A stretch of 48,982 bases of DNA from a virus. Below, piece after piece: positions 15,785-24,259 of this stretch (the first letter of the stretch is position 1; every line of letters begins with the position of its first letter). The translations under genes and the position numbers were made by a program. The DNA is taken from IMG/VR virus record IMGVR_UViG_3300018432_000018, positions 1 to 48,982 of that record. The stretch is one strand, 5' to 3'. Below the pieces are notes generated by a model. That model was not told the origin of the DNA. It did not search any database and worked only from the letters and a program-made list of their open reading frames with translations.

Positions 15785-18681
15785 TGCCCTACCGGGACTT
15801 CGGCCTCAACAAGGACGCCTTCATCGTCAGCTCCGGCGGAGGCGCTGGCGCTGGCTGGACGCTGAACAGCGGGCGAAGCACCAGCGGCGACATCTACCGG
15901 ATGCTGCTGCGCTTCAACCTCAACTTCAGCGACATGACGGACATCACCAGTGCCGAGCTGCGGATGAAGACGGCCAGCGAGGTCGGCTGGACGTATCCCG
16001 GTACGCCGCGAGCGGTGACGCGTCGGGTCAAGCAGAACTGGGACGCTGGCACCTACGGTCACAGCGGCGCGGACAAGATCACGTTCAGCAGCAGCAACGC
16101 GGTCAACTGGTCGAACCAGCCGGACCAAGAGGGAACCACCGGGCCGAACACGGCCCTGAGCGGTGGGACCAACGTGGTGATCAGCATCCCCTGCACGGCC
16201 ACCGTCAAGGAGTGGGCTCCAGCGTCGGTGACGGGCGGTGGCGGCAAGGCGAACTACGGCCTGATCGTCAAGGCCGACGACGAGAGCACGAGCGCCCAGC
16301 GCCTTGAGGTCTGGTCGAACAACAGCGGGAAGTTCGACCCCTACATCCGCGTCTACTACGAGAACAACCTCGCTCCTGCCGCCCCCACCGACCTGAACCC
16401 CGGTGGCGAGGCGCATCCGGTGCTGATCAGCCCCACGGGCACCACGGGCACCTTCACCGGTCGCTTCATCGATCCGGACATCGGCGACACCCTGTACGCC
16501 GTCAACTTCGAGCTCCACGACGTCGCCAGCACCGACGAGGTCCCCATCGTGCTGAGCGAGTCCACGCACACGAAGGCGGCACCCGGCGGAGCCACCCTGA
16601 CGAACAACACGTTCAGCATCCCCAAGACGGGACTCGTGGTCGCCACCCAGCGTCGCTGGCGAGCGCGCACGCAGGACGTCGGCAACAGCGGGAACGGAGG
16701 CAAGTGGGGACCGTACAGCCCCCTCGCGGATGGGCTCTACCGGGCGGTGGCTCAGCTCAACGCGCCCACGGGACTCAGCGTAGACATCGATACCGCGCAG
16801 CCGTTCTTCTACGGGAACATCTCCGGGGCCGACGCGAACGCCTACATCACCGCCGTGGACTTCGAGGTCCTCACCTCGCCGACGACCGGCAGCGCGACGC
16901 CGAAGTGGGTCACCACGCCACCCGGCTCCATTCAGCCGCAGGGCATCGACGTGGGCGGCTCGCTGAAGAAGTTCCAGCAGCTCTACCAAGGCGATGCCCT
17001 CTCCCCCGGCCTTCGCTACCAGTGGCGCGTCCGGGTGCGGGACCAGTACCTCCAGTGGTCGCCGTTCAGCGCCTTCCAGACGTGGACCTACCTGCTGCCG
17101 ACCGGTCCCGCGACCATGATCCCGAAGACGAACAATCTGGTCACCGTCACGCCGCTGCTCACTATCGGACACACCGCTGCCTTCGACGCTCGGCAGTTGG
17201 AGATCAGCGCCAGTGAGGGCGGCGGCGGGACTCCCGTCTACAGCAACGCGGCGACCGTCGCCAGCACCACGAGCACGACGCACAGCGTCCCTGCGGACAA
17301 GCTCAACAACGGGACTCCCTACTGGTGGCGAGCGGCCATCCGCCTGACGGGCACCGGGGACTACGGTCCGTGGAGTGACTGGTATCCCTTCCGGACGAAC
17401 ACCCCGCCGCTCAAGGCGACCATCGTCAGCCCCGGCAGCCGTCAGCTCAGCACCGCGCAGCCCATCGGCGTGCGCCGTCCGCTCTACAAGGCGACCTACG
17501 AAGACCCGGAGCTCGAGAGCGACAGCGACTACCCGAAGAAGCGCATCATCAGCATCAAGCGCACCAGCGACAACGTCGTCCTGGAGACGAACACGCTGAA
17601 CAGCCCTCCCTACAACGTGCCGATGTCGTATCAGGGCACGGTGGACCTCGCGCTGGAGACGGGCTACTATCAGGAGTGGACCTTCGAGGATCAGCTCAAC
17701 GCGAGCAGCGGCCTCAGCGAGAAGTTCTACTTCCGTCACAGCACGCCGCCCGTGCTCACGTTCGCCGGACCGCCGAACCCGCTGCTGGACCCGACACCGC
17801 TGCTGTCGTGGAGCGCGACGTACAGCGGTGGACGCAGTCAGGTGGCCTACCGGATCCTCGTCCACCAGTGGAACCCGCTGTTCACGCAGCTCCTGGACAC
17901 GGGCTTCATCACCGGCACCGCCACCACGTTCCAGATGCCCGGTGGCATCCTCGCCAACAGCCTCGGCACCCGGTTCGAGGTCAGCGTCAAGGATCAGGAC
18001 GGCAACATCGGCACCGTCCAGCGCACGGTCACGGCGCAGTTCAGCGCGCCCACCGCGCCGACGGGATTCACCGCGCTGCCCAGCATCGGTGACAGCAGCA
18101 TCGACCTCGCGTGGGTCGCCGTCGCGAGTGTCGACTCCTACATCATCCGGCGCAAGTCTGGCTCTGGTACCGCCGTCGAGATCGCGACGGTGCTCCCGCC
18201 AGAGGTCACCTATCGAGACTTCGGTGCCCCGCTGGGTGTCAGCGTGGAGTACGAGCTGACGGCGTACAACGGATGGGCGGAGAGCGTTCCTGCGACGGCG
18301 AGCGCCGTCCTCGAGACCACCACTCCGGGCAGCAGCGTGGTCAACACCGAGGACTTCGCCATCGAGTTCAGTCAGGTGACGGACATCCCCAGCGAGTACA
18401 GCCCCATCCAGGAGATCGTCCAGCCCATCGGTCGCCCGAACCCCATCGTCGAGGCCCTCGCCACCGGCACCGAGTCGGGCAGCATCACCGTGCGCGTGCC
18501 GCTTGAGGATCGCTGGCAGGTCGATGCGCTGCGGAACCTCGCGGGTGCCGTGGAGACGCGCATCTGGGTCAAGGATCGGTACGGGGCCACCTTCCGGGTC
18601 GCGCTGGGCAACGTCCGTCGGGTGCCCAGCCCTGACGCGATGATCGAGCTCCAGGCGACTTGGGTCAAGGTCGGCAACTGA
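15784..18681 (+). CDS. Minor tail protein with DNRLRE-like and FnIII domains
   Basis: 965 residues, starting in the tape-measure stop (TGATG). Residues 1-200 resemble a DNRLRE-type carbohydrate-binding module: YRMLLRFNLNF, ITSAELRMKT, then a Trp/Asn-rich middle and GLIVKADDESTSAQRLE. Several fibronectin type III-like repeats follow (segments beginning LAPAAPTDLNPGG, LNAPTGLSVD, PTAPTGFTALPSIGDSSIDL). The C-terminal 70 residues (VRVPLEDRWQVDALRNLAG) look like a structural anchoring domain. Probably a tail-tip protein exposed to host sugars. Confidence 0.82.
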   Translation: MPYRDFGLNKDAFIVSSGGGAGAGWTLNSGRSTSGDIYRMLLRFNLNFSDMTDITSAELRMKTASEVGWTYPGTPRAVTRRVKQNWDAGTYGHSGADKITFSSSNAVNWSNQPDQEGTTGPNTALSGGTNVVISIPCTATVKEWAPASVTGGGGKANYGLIVKADDESTSAQRLEVWSNNSGKFDPYIRVYYENNLAPAAPTDLNPGGEAHPVLISPTGTTGTFTGRFIDPDIGDTLYAVNFELHDVASTDEVPIVLSESTHTKAAPGGATLTNNTFSIPKTGLVVATQRRWRARTQDVGNSGNGGKWGPYSPLADGLYRAVAQLNAPTGLSVDIDTAQPFFYGNISGADANAYITAVDFEVLTSPTTGSATPKWVTTPPGSIQPQGIDVGGSLKKFQQLYQGDALSPGLRYQWRVRVRDQYLQWSPFSAFQTWTYLLPTGPATMIPKTNNLVTVTPLLTIGHTAAFDARQLEISASEGGGGTPVYSNAATVASTTSTTHSVPADKLNNGTPYWWRAAIRLTGTGDYGPWSDWYPFRTNTPPLKATIVSPGSRQLSTAQPIGVRRPLYKATYEDPELESDSDYPKKRIISIKRTSDNVVLETNTLNSPPYNVPMSYQGTVDLALETGYYQEWTFEDQLNASSGLSEKFYFRHSTPPVLTFAGPPNPLLDPTPLLSWSATYSGGRSQVAYRILVHQWNPLFTQLLDTGFITGTATTFQMPGGILANSLGTRFEVSVKDQDGNIGTVQRTVTAQFSAPTAPTGFTALPSIGDSSIDLAWVAVASVDSYIIRRKSGSGTAVEIATVLPPEVTYRDFGAPLGVSVEYELTAYNGWAESVPATASAVLETTTPGSSVVNTEDFAIEFSQVTDIPSEYSPIQEIVQPIGRPNPIVEALATGTESGSITVRVPLEDRWQVDALRNLAGAVETRIWVKDRYGATFRVALGNVRRVPSPDAMIELQATWVKVGN

Positions 18682-19823
18682 TGTGGGCGGTCAGCGCGCG
18701 ATACATGACGCGCTACCGGGAGTCCAAGGTGCGGCACTTCCGGCTGGTGGTGCTGGACCCGACCACCCTGAGCGAGAACAGCGTGCTTCAGGTGGAGAGT
18801 GCCGTCGTCATGGAGGGCAGCATCACCGCTGAGGCGGGCCTGTTCGAGCGGACATGTCAGCTCCGGGCGCTCTGGACGGACGTCACCAGCGACCCGATCG
18901 GCATGGTGATGCGCGTGGACTGCGGCTTCAGCCTTCCCGGCATCGGTGGCGCGGCTGCTGAGGTCGAATGGGTGCCCATGATCGTGATGGTGGTGGACGA
19001 TCTGGAGGTTGACTTCACCGCTGCGAACGCCACCGTGGACATGCGCGGTCGTGACCGGATCAGCTTCATGGGTGAGACGGTGTTCGGCAGCGTGTGGACC
19101 GCGAGCCCCGGGGACAGCGTGGGTGCCGTGATCCGGCGCATCTGCGAAGACGGCGGCATGGGCACCAACGATCAGCTCTACGACATCCAGGACGGCAACC
19201 GGGTGCTGTCGACGGACTTCAAGGCGGAAGAGGACGACAGTCGCGGCGACGCGGTGCAGCAGCTCATGAACGACCACTCCCTGACGGTGCGCTGCCGACC
19301 CAACGGGGTCGTTGAGATCCGCCCGTTCGTGGAGGCGACATCTCGGCCGGTGGCCGTGGTGATCGAGTCTGGGGAGTCGGGAACCTTGGTCACCGGCACG
19401 ATGGCATACACCCAGAAGGGGCGGTTCAACCGTGTCATCGTCGTCGGTGAGGCACCCGACATGGACCCCGTTCGCGCCGAAGCGCGCGACCTCGACCCAC
19501 TCAGCCCCACCTACAACCCGACTGATGGGAGCGGCCCCAGCGGCGACAGGGTCGCGCCGATCGAACGCAGCAGCGACATCCGGAACTACGATCAGGCGTA
19601 CGAACGCGCCAAGCAGCTCCTGGAGGAGTACACGCTGGTCAGCGAGGTGATCACCCTCACGGCGGTCAGCCTCCCCGCCCTCGACATCAACGACCGCATC
19701 ACCGTGTTCAACAAGGAGACGAACCTCTCCTACGACCTGACCGTCGATCAGGTCGCGTGGCCGCTGGGCGTCGGCCTGATGACCGTCTCCGGACGACGCG
19801 TGCGGGCGCTGTTCCCAGCATGA
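18681..19823 (+). CDS. Minor tail protein (DUF5047-like)
   Basis: 380 residues, ATG overlapping the previous stop. The opening pattern YRESKVRHFRLVVLD, then SITAEAGLFERTCQLRALWTD, then VEWVPMIVMVVDDLEVDF and MRGRDRISFMGE is that of actinophage DUF5047 minor tail proteins, which have a hub-like split-barrel architecture. It probably forms part of the tail-tip hub between the distal tail proteins and the fibre encoded next. Confidence 0.78.
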   Translation: MWAVSARYMTRYRESKVRHFRLVVLDPTTLSENSVLQVESAVVMEGSITAEAGLFERTCQLRALWTDVTSDPIGMVMRVDCGFSLPGIGGAAAEVEWVPMIVMVVDDLEVDFTAANATVDMRGRDRISFMGETVFGSVWTASPGDSVGAVIRRICEDGGMGTNDQLYDIQDGNRVLSTDFKAEEDDSRGDAVQQLMNDHSLTVRCRPNGVVEIRPFVEATSRPVAVVIESGESGTLVTGTMAYTQKGRFNRVIVVGEAPDMDPVRAEARDLDPLSPTYNPTDGSGPSGDRVAPIERSSDIRNYDQAYERAKQLLEEYTLVSEVITLTAVSLPALDINDRITVFNKETNLSYDLTVDQVAWPLGVGLMTVSGRRVRALFPA

Positions 19824-22246
19824 GGATCACGGACGCCGCCATCCTCAGCGAGATGCGGAAGCTGATCCAGTCCGAGATCGCCATCGCGCTGCGCTCCCGT
19901 GCTGAGGAGCACTTCGGCATCATCGACAGCGTGGACATCGCGACGCGCACCGCCAGCGTGTTCCGCGCCGGAGCCAGCGAGCCCAGCCCCGGCTATCACT
20001 ACATGGACGTGACCCCACGAGTGGGCGACCGTGTCCGGCTTCTGCGCACTCCTGCTGGCAGCATGGTGGAGCGCATCGTGAGCCGCGACATCTTGGCCGA
20101 CTTGGATGGAGGCGGCGGTGGGGGTGCTCACCCCGACCTCGCGACACACGATGCGCTCGGCCTCGCCACGGACAGCGCCCTCGGGCTGCTGGAGTCGCAG
20201 TTGGAGGCGCACGAGGGCACGCCGCACGGAGGCGGTAGCGGCATCTCGTTCGTCGGCTGCCGCGTCGAGCGGACCACGGTGTTCAGCGTCCCGAACGCGG
20301 TTGACACCGCGATCCCGTTCGACACCGGGAACGCCGTCGAGATCTACGACGATGGCGGACTGCACAGCCTGACGACGAACCCGACGCGGCTGACAGCTCA
20401 GCAGGCTGGGAAGTACCACGTGGACGGAGCATGCTCCTTCGCGTCGAACGCAAGTGGTGGTCGCATCGTGTCGATCACCGTCACCGATGTCAGCGCTGGC
20501 ACGAAGATCACCATCGCTCGGAACCGGATGATCTACGACACGGCTGCCATCCAGCAGGGAATGCCGACGTCAGCCGATGTGATCCTCGACGTGGGCGACT
20601 ACGTGGAGTTGGAGGTCTACCAGAACAGTGGCGGTGCGCTGAACACCACGTCCCCTAGCTCCACCGATCGTTTCGTGTCGCTCAACATGCACCTGATTGG
20701 TGGTGTCAAGGGCGACACGGGCGCAGCGGGAGCCGCTGGTGCTGCGGGAGCGACAGGGCCGACGGGTCCGGCAGGACCGGGTGTCCCGGTCGGCGGCACC
20801 ACCGGACAGGTGCTCGCCAAGACCAGCAACTCGGACTTCGCCACCGGATGGACGCCAGCAGGCGGAGGCCTGACCGATCACACCCACGCTGCGACCGGCT
20901 CCGGTGCCACGGGCGGCGGAGACGCGCTCGAGCCGGACCACATCCAGTCGCGCATCCTGTGGCTCCGCGCTCTGGGCTTGGGCGACGTCGCCTTCGGTGG
21001 CTGGACCGCCGCCGACGACGCGAACACCTTCAACCGCTGGCAGATCCGCGGTGACGGCACGATCGAGTGGGGTCCTTCCGTCACCACCTACGACACCCGC
21101 CAGCGACGCAGCGGCGTCAAGACGCTCACCTTCGACGACGGGGCTGGTGGCGCGGTCACGCTCAATGTCGTGGGCACCATCCAGCAGGGTGGCGTCGGGG
21201 TCAGCACCACGGCTCATGCTCACGCTGGCGTGTACGAACCGGCTGGCACGGTCGGGACGCACGCCGCAGCAGCCGATCCTCACACCGGCTACCAGAAGGA
21301 GTCCGAGAAGGGGGTCGCGTCGGGCTACGCCAGCCTCGACAGCGGAGTCCTCGTGCCGGTCGCTCAGCTCGGCACCGGCACCCCGGACGGGACCAAGTTC
21401 CTCCGGGACGACCGGACGTGGGCCGTCCCTGCCGGTGGCGGAGGCGGAGCGCCCACCAACGCTCAGTACCTCGTGGCGGCAGCGGATGCCACCCTCAGTG
21501 CGGAGGTCGTCGTCGGGGCGACTCCGGGTGGGGAGCTCGGCGGGACGTGGGCAGCGCCGACCGTCGATGCATCCCACGGCGGCGGAACGCACGCGGCGAC
21601 TCAGGCAGCAGCGGAGGCGACAGCAGCAGGGGCACTGTCGACTCACGCCGCCGCAGCGGATCCTCACACGGGCTACCAGCGGGAGAGCGAGAAGAACCAA
21701 CCGAGCGGATACGCGGGACTGGATGCCAGCACTCGCATCGCGAACGGGCAACTCGGCAGCGGCACGCCAGACAAGTTCAATGCCCTCGCCGGTGACCGGA
21801 CGTGGGACAAGCGATGGCTCGTCTGGGCGCTGCCCGCTACCCTCGCCGTCCCCGGAACGGCATGGGTGGATACCGGCTGGGAAGTCACCGTCACTGCGGC
21901 GTCCAACATCCCGCTCGTGATGTTCTACATCCACAATCGTCAGGCGACGGGCGGCGGACTCCAGATCCAGTTCGTCAGCACCGGCGGAGGCAACATCAGG
22001 GCGGCGCTGGAGCCGGGTGATGCGGCGGGCACGTCGTGGGGCACGTTCAGCTCCATGGCGAACTACGCGACAGCCTATGGAGGGGTGATCCCCAGCGCGA
22101 ACGCTGCGGGTCGCTACGCTCGCATGACGGGGCGTCTCAACATCGCCGGTCCCGGCGTGGTCAAGCTTCAGGTCAACAGCATCGCGGCTGCTGCCGTTCA
22201 ACTCGTGGTCGGCACGTGGATCCAGTACGCCGTCGTGCCCGAGTGA
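19820..22246 (+). CDS. Tail fibre / receptor-binding protein
   Basis: 808 residues, ATGA overlap. Segments in order: tail-attachment domain (1-100, ILSEMRKLIQSEIAIALRSR; DVTPRVGDRVRLLRTPAG); a C1q/TNF-like jelly roll (about 150-295, FVGCRVERTTVFSVPNAVDT to RFVSLNMHLIGG); a collagen-like stretch (KGDTGAAGAAGAAGATG); then fibre repeats, two of which are near copies (ADPHTGYQKESEKG and ADPHTGYQRESEKN). The C-terminal 140 residues form a further beta-rich tip. This is the best receptor-binding candidate. Confidence 0.85.
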   Translation: MRITDAAILSEMRKLIQSEIAIALRSRAEEHFGIIDSVDIATRTASVFRAGASEPSPGYHYMDVTPRVGDRVRLLRTPAGSMVERIVSRDILADLDGGGGGGAHPDLATHDALGLATDSALGLLESQLEAHEGTPHGGGSGISFVGCRVERTTVFSVPNAVDTAIPFDTGNAVEIYDDGGLHSLTTNPTRLTAQQAGKYHVDGACSFASNASGGRIVSITVTDVSAGTKITIARNRMIYDTAAIQQGMPTSADVILDVGDYVELEVYQNSGGALNTTSPSSTDRFVSLNMHLIGGVKGDTGAAGAAGAAGATGPTGPAGPGVPVGGTTGQVLAKTSNSDFATGWTPAGGGLTDHTHAATGSGATGGGDALEPDHIQSRILWLRALGLGDVAFGGWTAADDANTFNRWQIRGDGTIEWGPSVTTYDTRQRRSGVKTLTFDDGAGGAVTLNVVGTIQQGGVGVSTTAHAHAGVYEPAGTVGTHAAAADPHTGYQKESEKGVASGYASLDSGVLVPVAQLGTGTPDGTKFLRDDRTWAVPAGGGGGAPTNAQYLVAAADATLSAEVVVGATPGGELGGTWAAPTVDASHGGGTHAATQAAAEATAAGALSTHAAAADPHTGYQRESEKNQPSGYAGLDASTRIANGQLGSGTPDKFNALAGDRTWDKRWLVWALPATLAVPGTAWVDTGWEVTVTAASNIPLVMFYIHNRQATGGGLQIQFVSTGGGNIRAALEPGDAAGTSWGTFSSMANYATAYGGVIPSANAAGRYARMTGRLNIAGPGVVKLQVNSIAAAAVQLVVGTWIQYAVVPE

Positions 22247-22353
22247 TGTGCGGGTTCAGCATCGACCCGATCGACGTGCTCGCTTACATCAGCATGTTCA
22301 GCATCGGCATGGTGGCAGGGTTCGCGATCGACAGCCTACGTGGACGCTCGTGA
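22246..22353 (+). CDS. 35-residue membrane peptide
   Basis: ATG overlapping the fibre stop (TGATG) and ending in a GTGA overlap with the next gene. One hydrophobic helix (about residues 10-28: DVLAYISMFSIGMVAGFAI) and a short basic end (DSLRGRS). Position directly before the holin-like gene suggests part of the lysis cassette, perhaps an antiholin or accessory holin. Confidence 0.7.
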   Translation: MCGFSIDPIDVLAYISMFSIGMVAGFAIDSLRGRS

Positions 22354-22571
22354 GCCACGCGCGAGCAGCGCTCGCCGGGGCGCTCGTCATGCTGCTCGGC
22401 ATCTGGGTGATGGCGAACGACCAGACCGGGTGGGACACGAAGGACGTGGTGTTCGCGGTGCTGGCTCTGCTCGTGGTCGTGCTGCTGCTGCTCGGCGTCG
22501 ATGTCCGGCGGGAGCGCTACCGTGGCGCTCACTATGATGAGGACAAGCCCAACGATGAGGAGGCTCCATGA
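22350..22571 (+). CDS. Holin-like two-helix membrane protein
   Basis: 73 residues, GTG start in a GTGA overlap. Two membrane helices (about 7-22, LAGALVMLLGIWV; 32-50, VFAVLALLVVVLLLLG) joined by a polar turn (ANDQTGWDTKD), then a charged tail rich in Asp/Glu. This is the plan of actinophage holins, which permeabilise the membrane for lysis. The next gene, a predicted peptidase, starts inside its stop. Confidence 0.8.
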   Translation: MSHARAALAGALVMLLGIWVMANDQTGWDTKDVVFAVLALLVVVLLLLGVDVRRERYRGAHYDEDKPNDEEAP

Positions 22572-23410
22572 GTTACCTGCCACGCCATCAACGACAGCTC
22601 AACGGCACGCCCACGGCCGGAGCCGACTGCGGGGTGCGGAGCACCAGCATGGCGATCGACTTCGCCACCAAGGGCAAGACGGTCCCCACGGTGACGGCCC
22701 TCCGGAGCCGCATGGGCGTCAAGGCTGGGAGCACCACCACCGCTGATCAGCAGCGCGGCGCTCAGTCCTACAACACGCCCGAGGAGACGGGAGGCCGCAA
22801 GCCCATCAAGTTCAACCGTCATGTCGGGGTGCCGTTCAGCACGTTCGTCCCGGCGCTGAAGAACGGCAGCGTGGCGGTCGTCCTCAGCCTGTCCTACAAG
22901 GTCGTCAACAACAAGAAGCCGGGGCTCAGCGGCGACCCGAACTTCATGGGCAGCCACAGCGTCATGTTCCTCGGCAGCCGCCAGACGGCATCGGGCGGCA
23001 CCGAGGTCAAGGCGTGGGACAGCCTCTACGACGGGCGACGGGCGTCCATTCCCAAGGGGCCTCAGTGGTGGCCGCTGTGGCTCGTCGAGGATGCGTGCGC
23101 GGCCTTCGCCGCAGCGGCGGGAGCGGGCAAGGCGACGGGAGGCATCGTGCCCACGCCAGCACTCCTGTCCGTGCCAGTGCCCACGCCTCCGCCCCCGGAT
23201 CCTGAGCCTGAGCCGCCCATCGACCTGCCCGAGTCCCCGACCCGTGAGCAGGAGATGGAAGAGGCGCTCAACGAGGAGCGCGCCGCGCTGGTGGACTTCA
23301 TCGTCGCCGCACAGGCACGCATCCTGGAGCTCGACCGCATCAACCCGCCGAACACCCAGCAAGCTCTTGCCGTCGTCGAGGATGGTCAGTCTCCTGAGGA
23401 TTCAGAGTAG
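22568..23410 (+). CDS. C39-like cysteine peptidase, candidate endolysin
   Basis: 280 residues. N-terminal papain-like/C39-type domain with candidate catalytic residues C21 (TAGADCGVRS), H130 (MGSHSVMFLG) and D151 or D155 (AWDSLYDG). A Pro/Glu-rich linker (about 188-225, with VPTPPPPDPEPEPP) leads to a charged coiled coil (EMEEALNEERAALVDFIVAA). It follows the holin-like gene by overlap, so it is the best endolysin candidate; it could instead be a virion-associated peptidase. No amidase, CHAP or lysozyme motif is visible anywhere else in the window. Confidence 0.68.
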   Translation: MSYLPRHQRQLNGTPTAGADCGVRSTSMAIDFATKGKTVPTVTALRSRMGVKAGSTTTADQQRGAQSYNTPEETGGRKPIKFNRHVGVPFSTFVPALKNGSVAVVLSLSYKVVNNKKPGLSGDPNFMGSHSVMFLGSRQTASGGTEVKAWDSLYDGRRASIPKGPQWWPLWLVEDACAAFAAAAGAGKATGGIVPTPALLSVPVPTPPPPDPEPEPPIDLPESPTREQEMEEALNEERAALVDFIVAAQARILELDRINPPNTQQALAVVEDGQSPEDSE

Positions 23411-23448
23411 CCTGTCGTCCGGAGCCCAACAGCCTAGGAGGCACGTTC

Positions 23449-23766
23449 ATGTCGAAGCAGAACCCCGAGGGTATCCCCGCGAACCTCTCCGAGGAGCAGC
23501 GCCGAGCGCAGGTAGCTCAGGAGGCCGGTGGCGGGTACACCAACATGATCGGACGAGAGAACGTCACGGGGGCGGTCAGCGAGAGCGGTGACGTGGTCAC
23601 CGGGGTCCGCAGCGACCCCACCGCCACGCAGGAGCTCGCCGACCAGACCACCGACGCGAACTACGAGCGGGTCGCGAAGATCCGCAACGAGGAGCGTGAG
23701 GCGAAGGAGCGGGCTGCCGAGCAGGACGCAGAGCGTCTTGGCCAGCAGCCCACTCAGGAGCGCTAG
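23449..23766 (+). CDS. Hydrophilic protein, end of late operon
   Basis: 105 residues with a CTAGGAGGCACGTTC ribosome-binding region. Highly charged, probably largely disordered, with a Glu/Arg/Lys-rich C-terminal helix (IRNEEREAKERAAEQDAERL). No family recognised. Its TAG stop interlocks with the stop of the convergent leftward gene through the shared bases CTAG. Confidence 0.72.
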   Translation: MSKQNPEGIPANLSEEQRRAQVAQEAGGGYTNMIGRENVTGAVSESGDVVTGVRSDPTATQELADQTTDANYERVAKIRNEEREAKERAAEQDAERLGQQPTQER

Positions 23767-23855
23767 TTCTCGCCCCAGAACAGGGCGATCAGGGTGATGG
23801 CGCTGACCCCTAGAAAGGTCAGCGCCACGATCCCGAGGCTGATCCAGTCGATCAC
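23763..23855 (-). CDS. Possible 30-residue membrane peptide
   Basis: GTG start at 23855 (a TTG at 23870 would add five residues). One hydrophobic helix (DWISLGIVALTFLGVSAITL) ending in ALFWGEN. No clear ribosome-binding site; coupling to the preceding gene, which ends eight bases upstream of the GTG, is possible. A hairpin that may be the convergent terminator lies inside it, so the coding call is uncertain. Confidence 0.45.
   Translation of the reverse strand: MIDWISLGIVALTFLGVSAITLIALFWGEN
23799..23826. terminator. Hairpin at convergence of operons
   Basis: A perfect 10-bp inverted repeat (GGCGCTGACC, 23799-23808 and 23817-23826) with an 8-nt loop, at the meeting point of the rightward late operon and the leftward operon. 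No T-run on either side, so termination strength is uncertain. Confidence 0.6.
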
Positions 23856-23862
23856 CGTCAGG

Positions 23863-24135
23863 CTAGGCAACGTGGATCACGTAGACGCCTCGGTCATACC
23901 CCTCCCCGTGCTCGTAGTGCGGGACTCCCTTGAACATGCACTCGGCCCATTCGCACGCCAACTCTTGCGGAGCGAATAGGGCCGAGAGCTCGTCCCCCAG
24001 CAGAACCCGGCGAATGTCGTTGGGTGCCAGCACGTCCCCGAAGTGGCCGGGATGGCGTTCCTCGACGATGTCCGACAGCCGCCGCGCCACGTCCCACAGC
24101 AGGTCCCGCGTGATGGTGATGCTCGGGTCAGCCAT
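23863..24135 (-). CDS. Hypothetical protein, 90 residues
   Basis: ATG at 24135, overlapping the preceding stop by eight bases. Soluble alpha/beta look: N-terminal helix RDLLWDVARRLSDIVEERHP, then LGDELSALFAPQELACEWAECMFKG and a short C-terminal strand GVYVIHVA. Two Cys only. No family recognised. Confidence 0.72.
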   Translation of the reverse strand: MADPSITITRDLLWDVARRLSDIVEERHPGHFGDVLAPNDIRRVLLGDELSALFAPQELACEWAECMFKGVPHYEHGEGYDRGVYVIHVA

Positions 24136-24259
24136 CGGTGCGGAACAGGGTGTTCGGTTCGCCCGGGAACGCGAGGAAGTTGACCAGCAGATAGGCAGCC
24201 ATCCACACGACCACGATGATCGCAAGGATCAGCAGGAACCGGCGGAACGCGAGACTCAT
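24128..24259 (-). CDS. 43-residue single-pass membrane protein
   Basis: ATGA overlap with the secreted-protein gene upstream. Short basic N-terminus (MSLAFRRF) followed by one membrane helix (LLILAIIVVVWMAAYLLVNF) and a 15-residue polar tail. Topology by the positive-inside rule is N-in. It may work with the secreted protein made from the same transcript. Confidence 0.72.
   Translation of the reverse strand: MSLAFRRFLLILAIIVVVWMAAYLLVNFLAFPGEPNTLFRTDG

Noticed and set aside
15757-17865. 702-residue antisense open frame opposite the DNRLRE/FnIII tail gene
   Set aside because: Same GC artefact; no ribosome-binding site or recognisable domain, and the plus-strand product is a clear tail protein.
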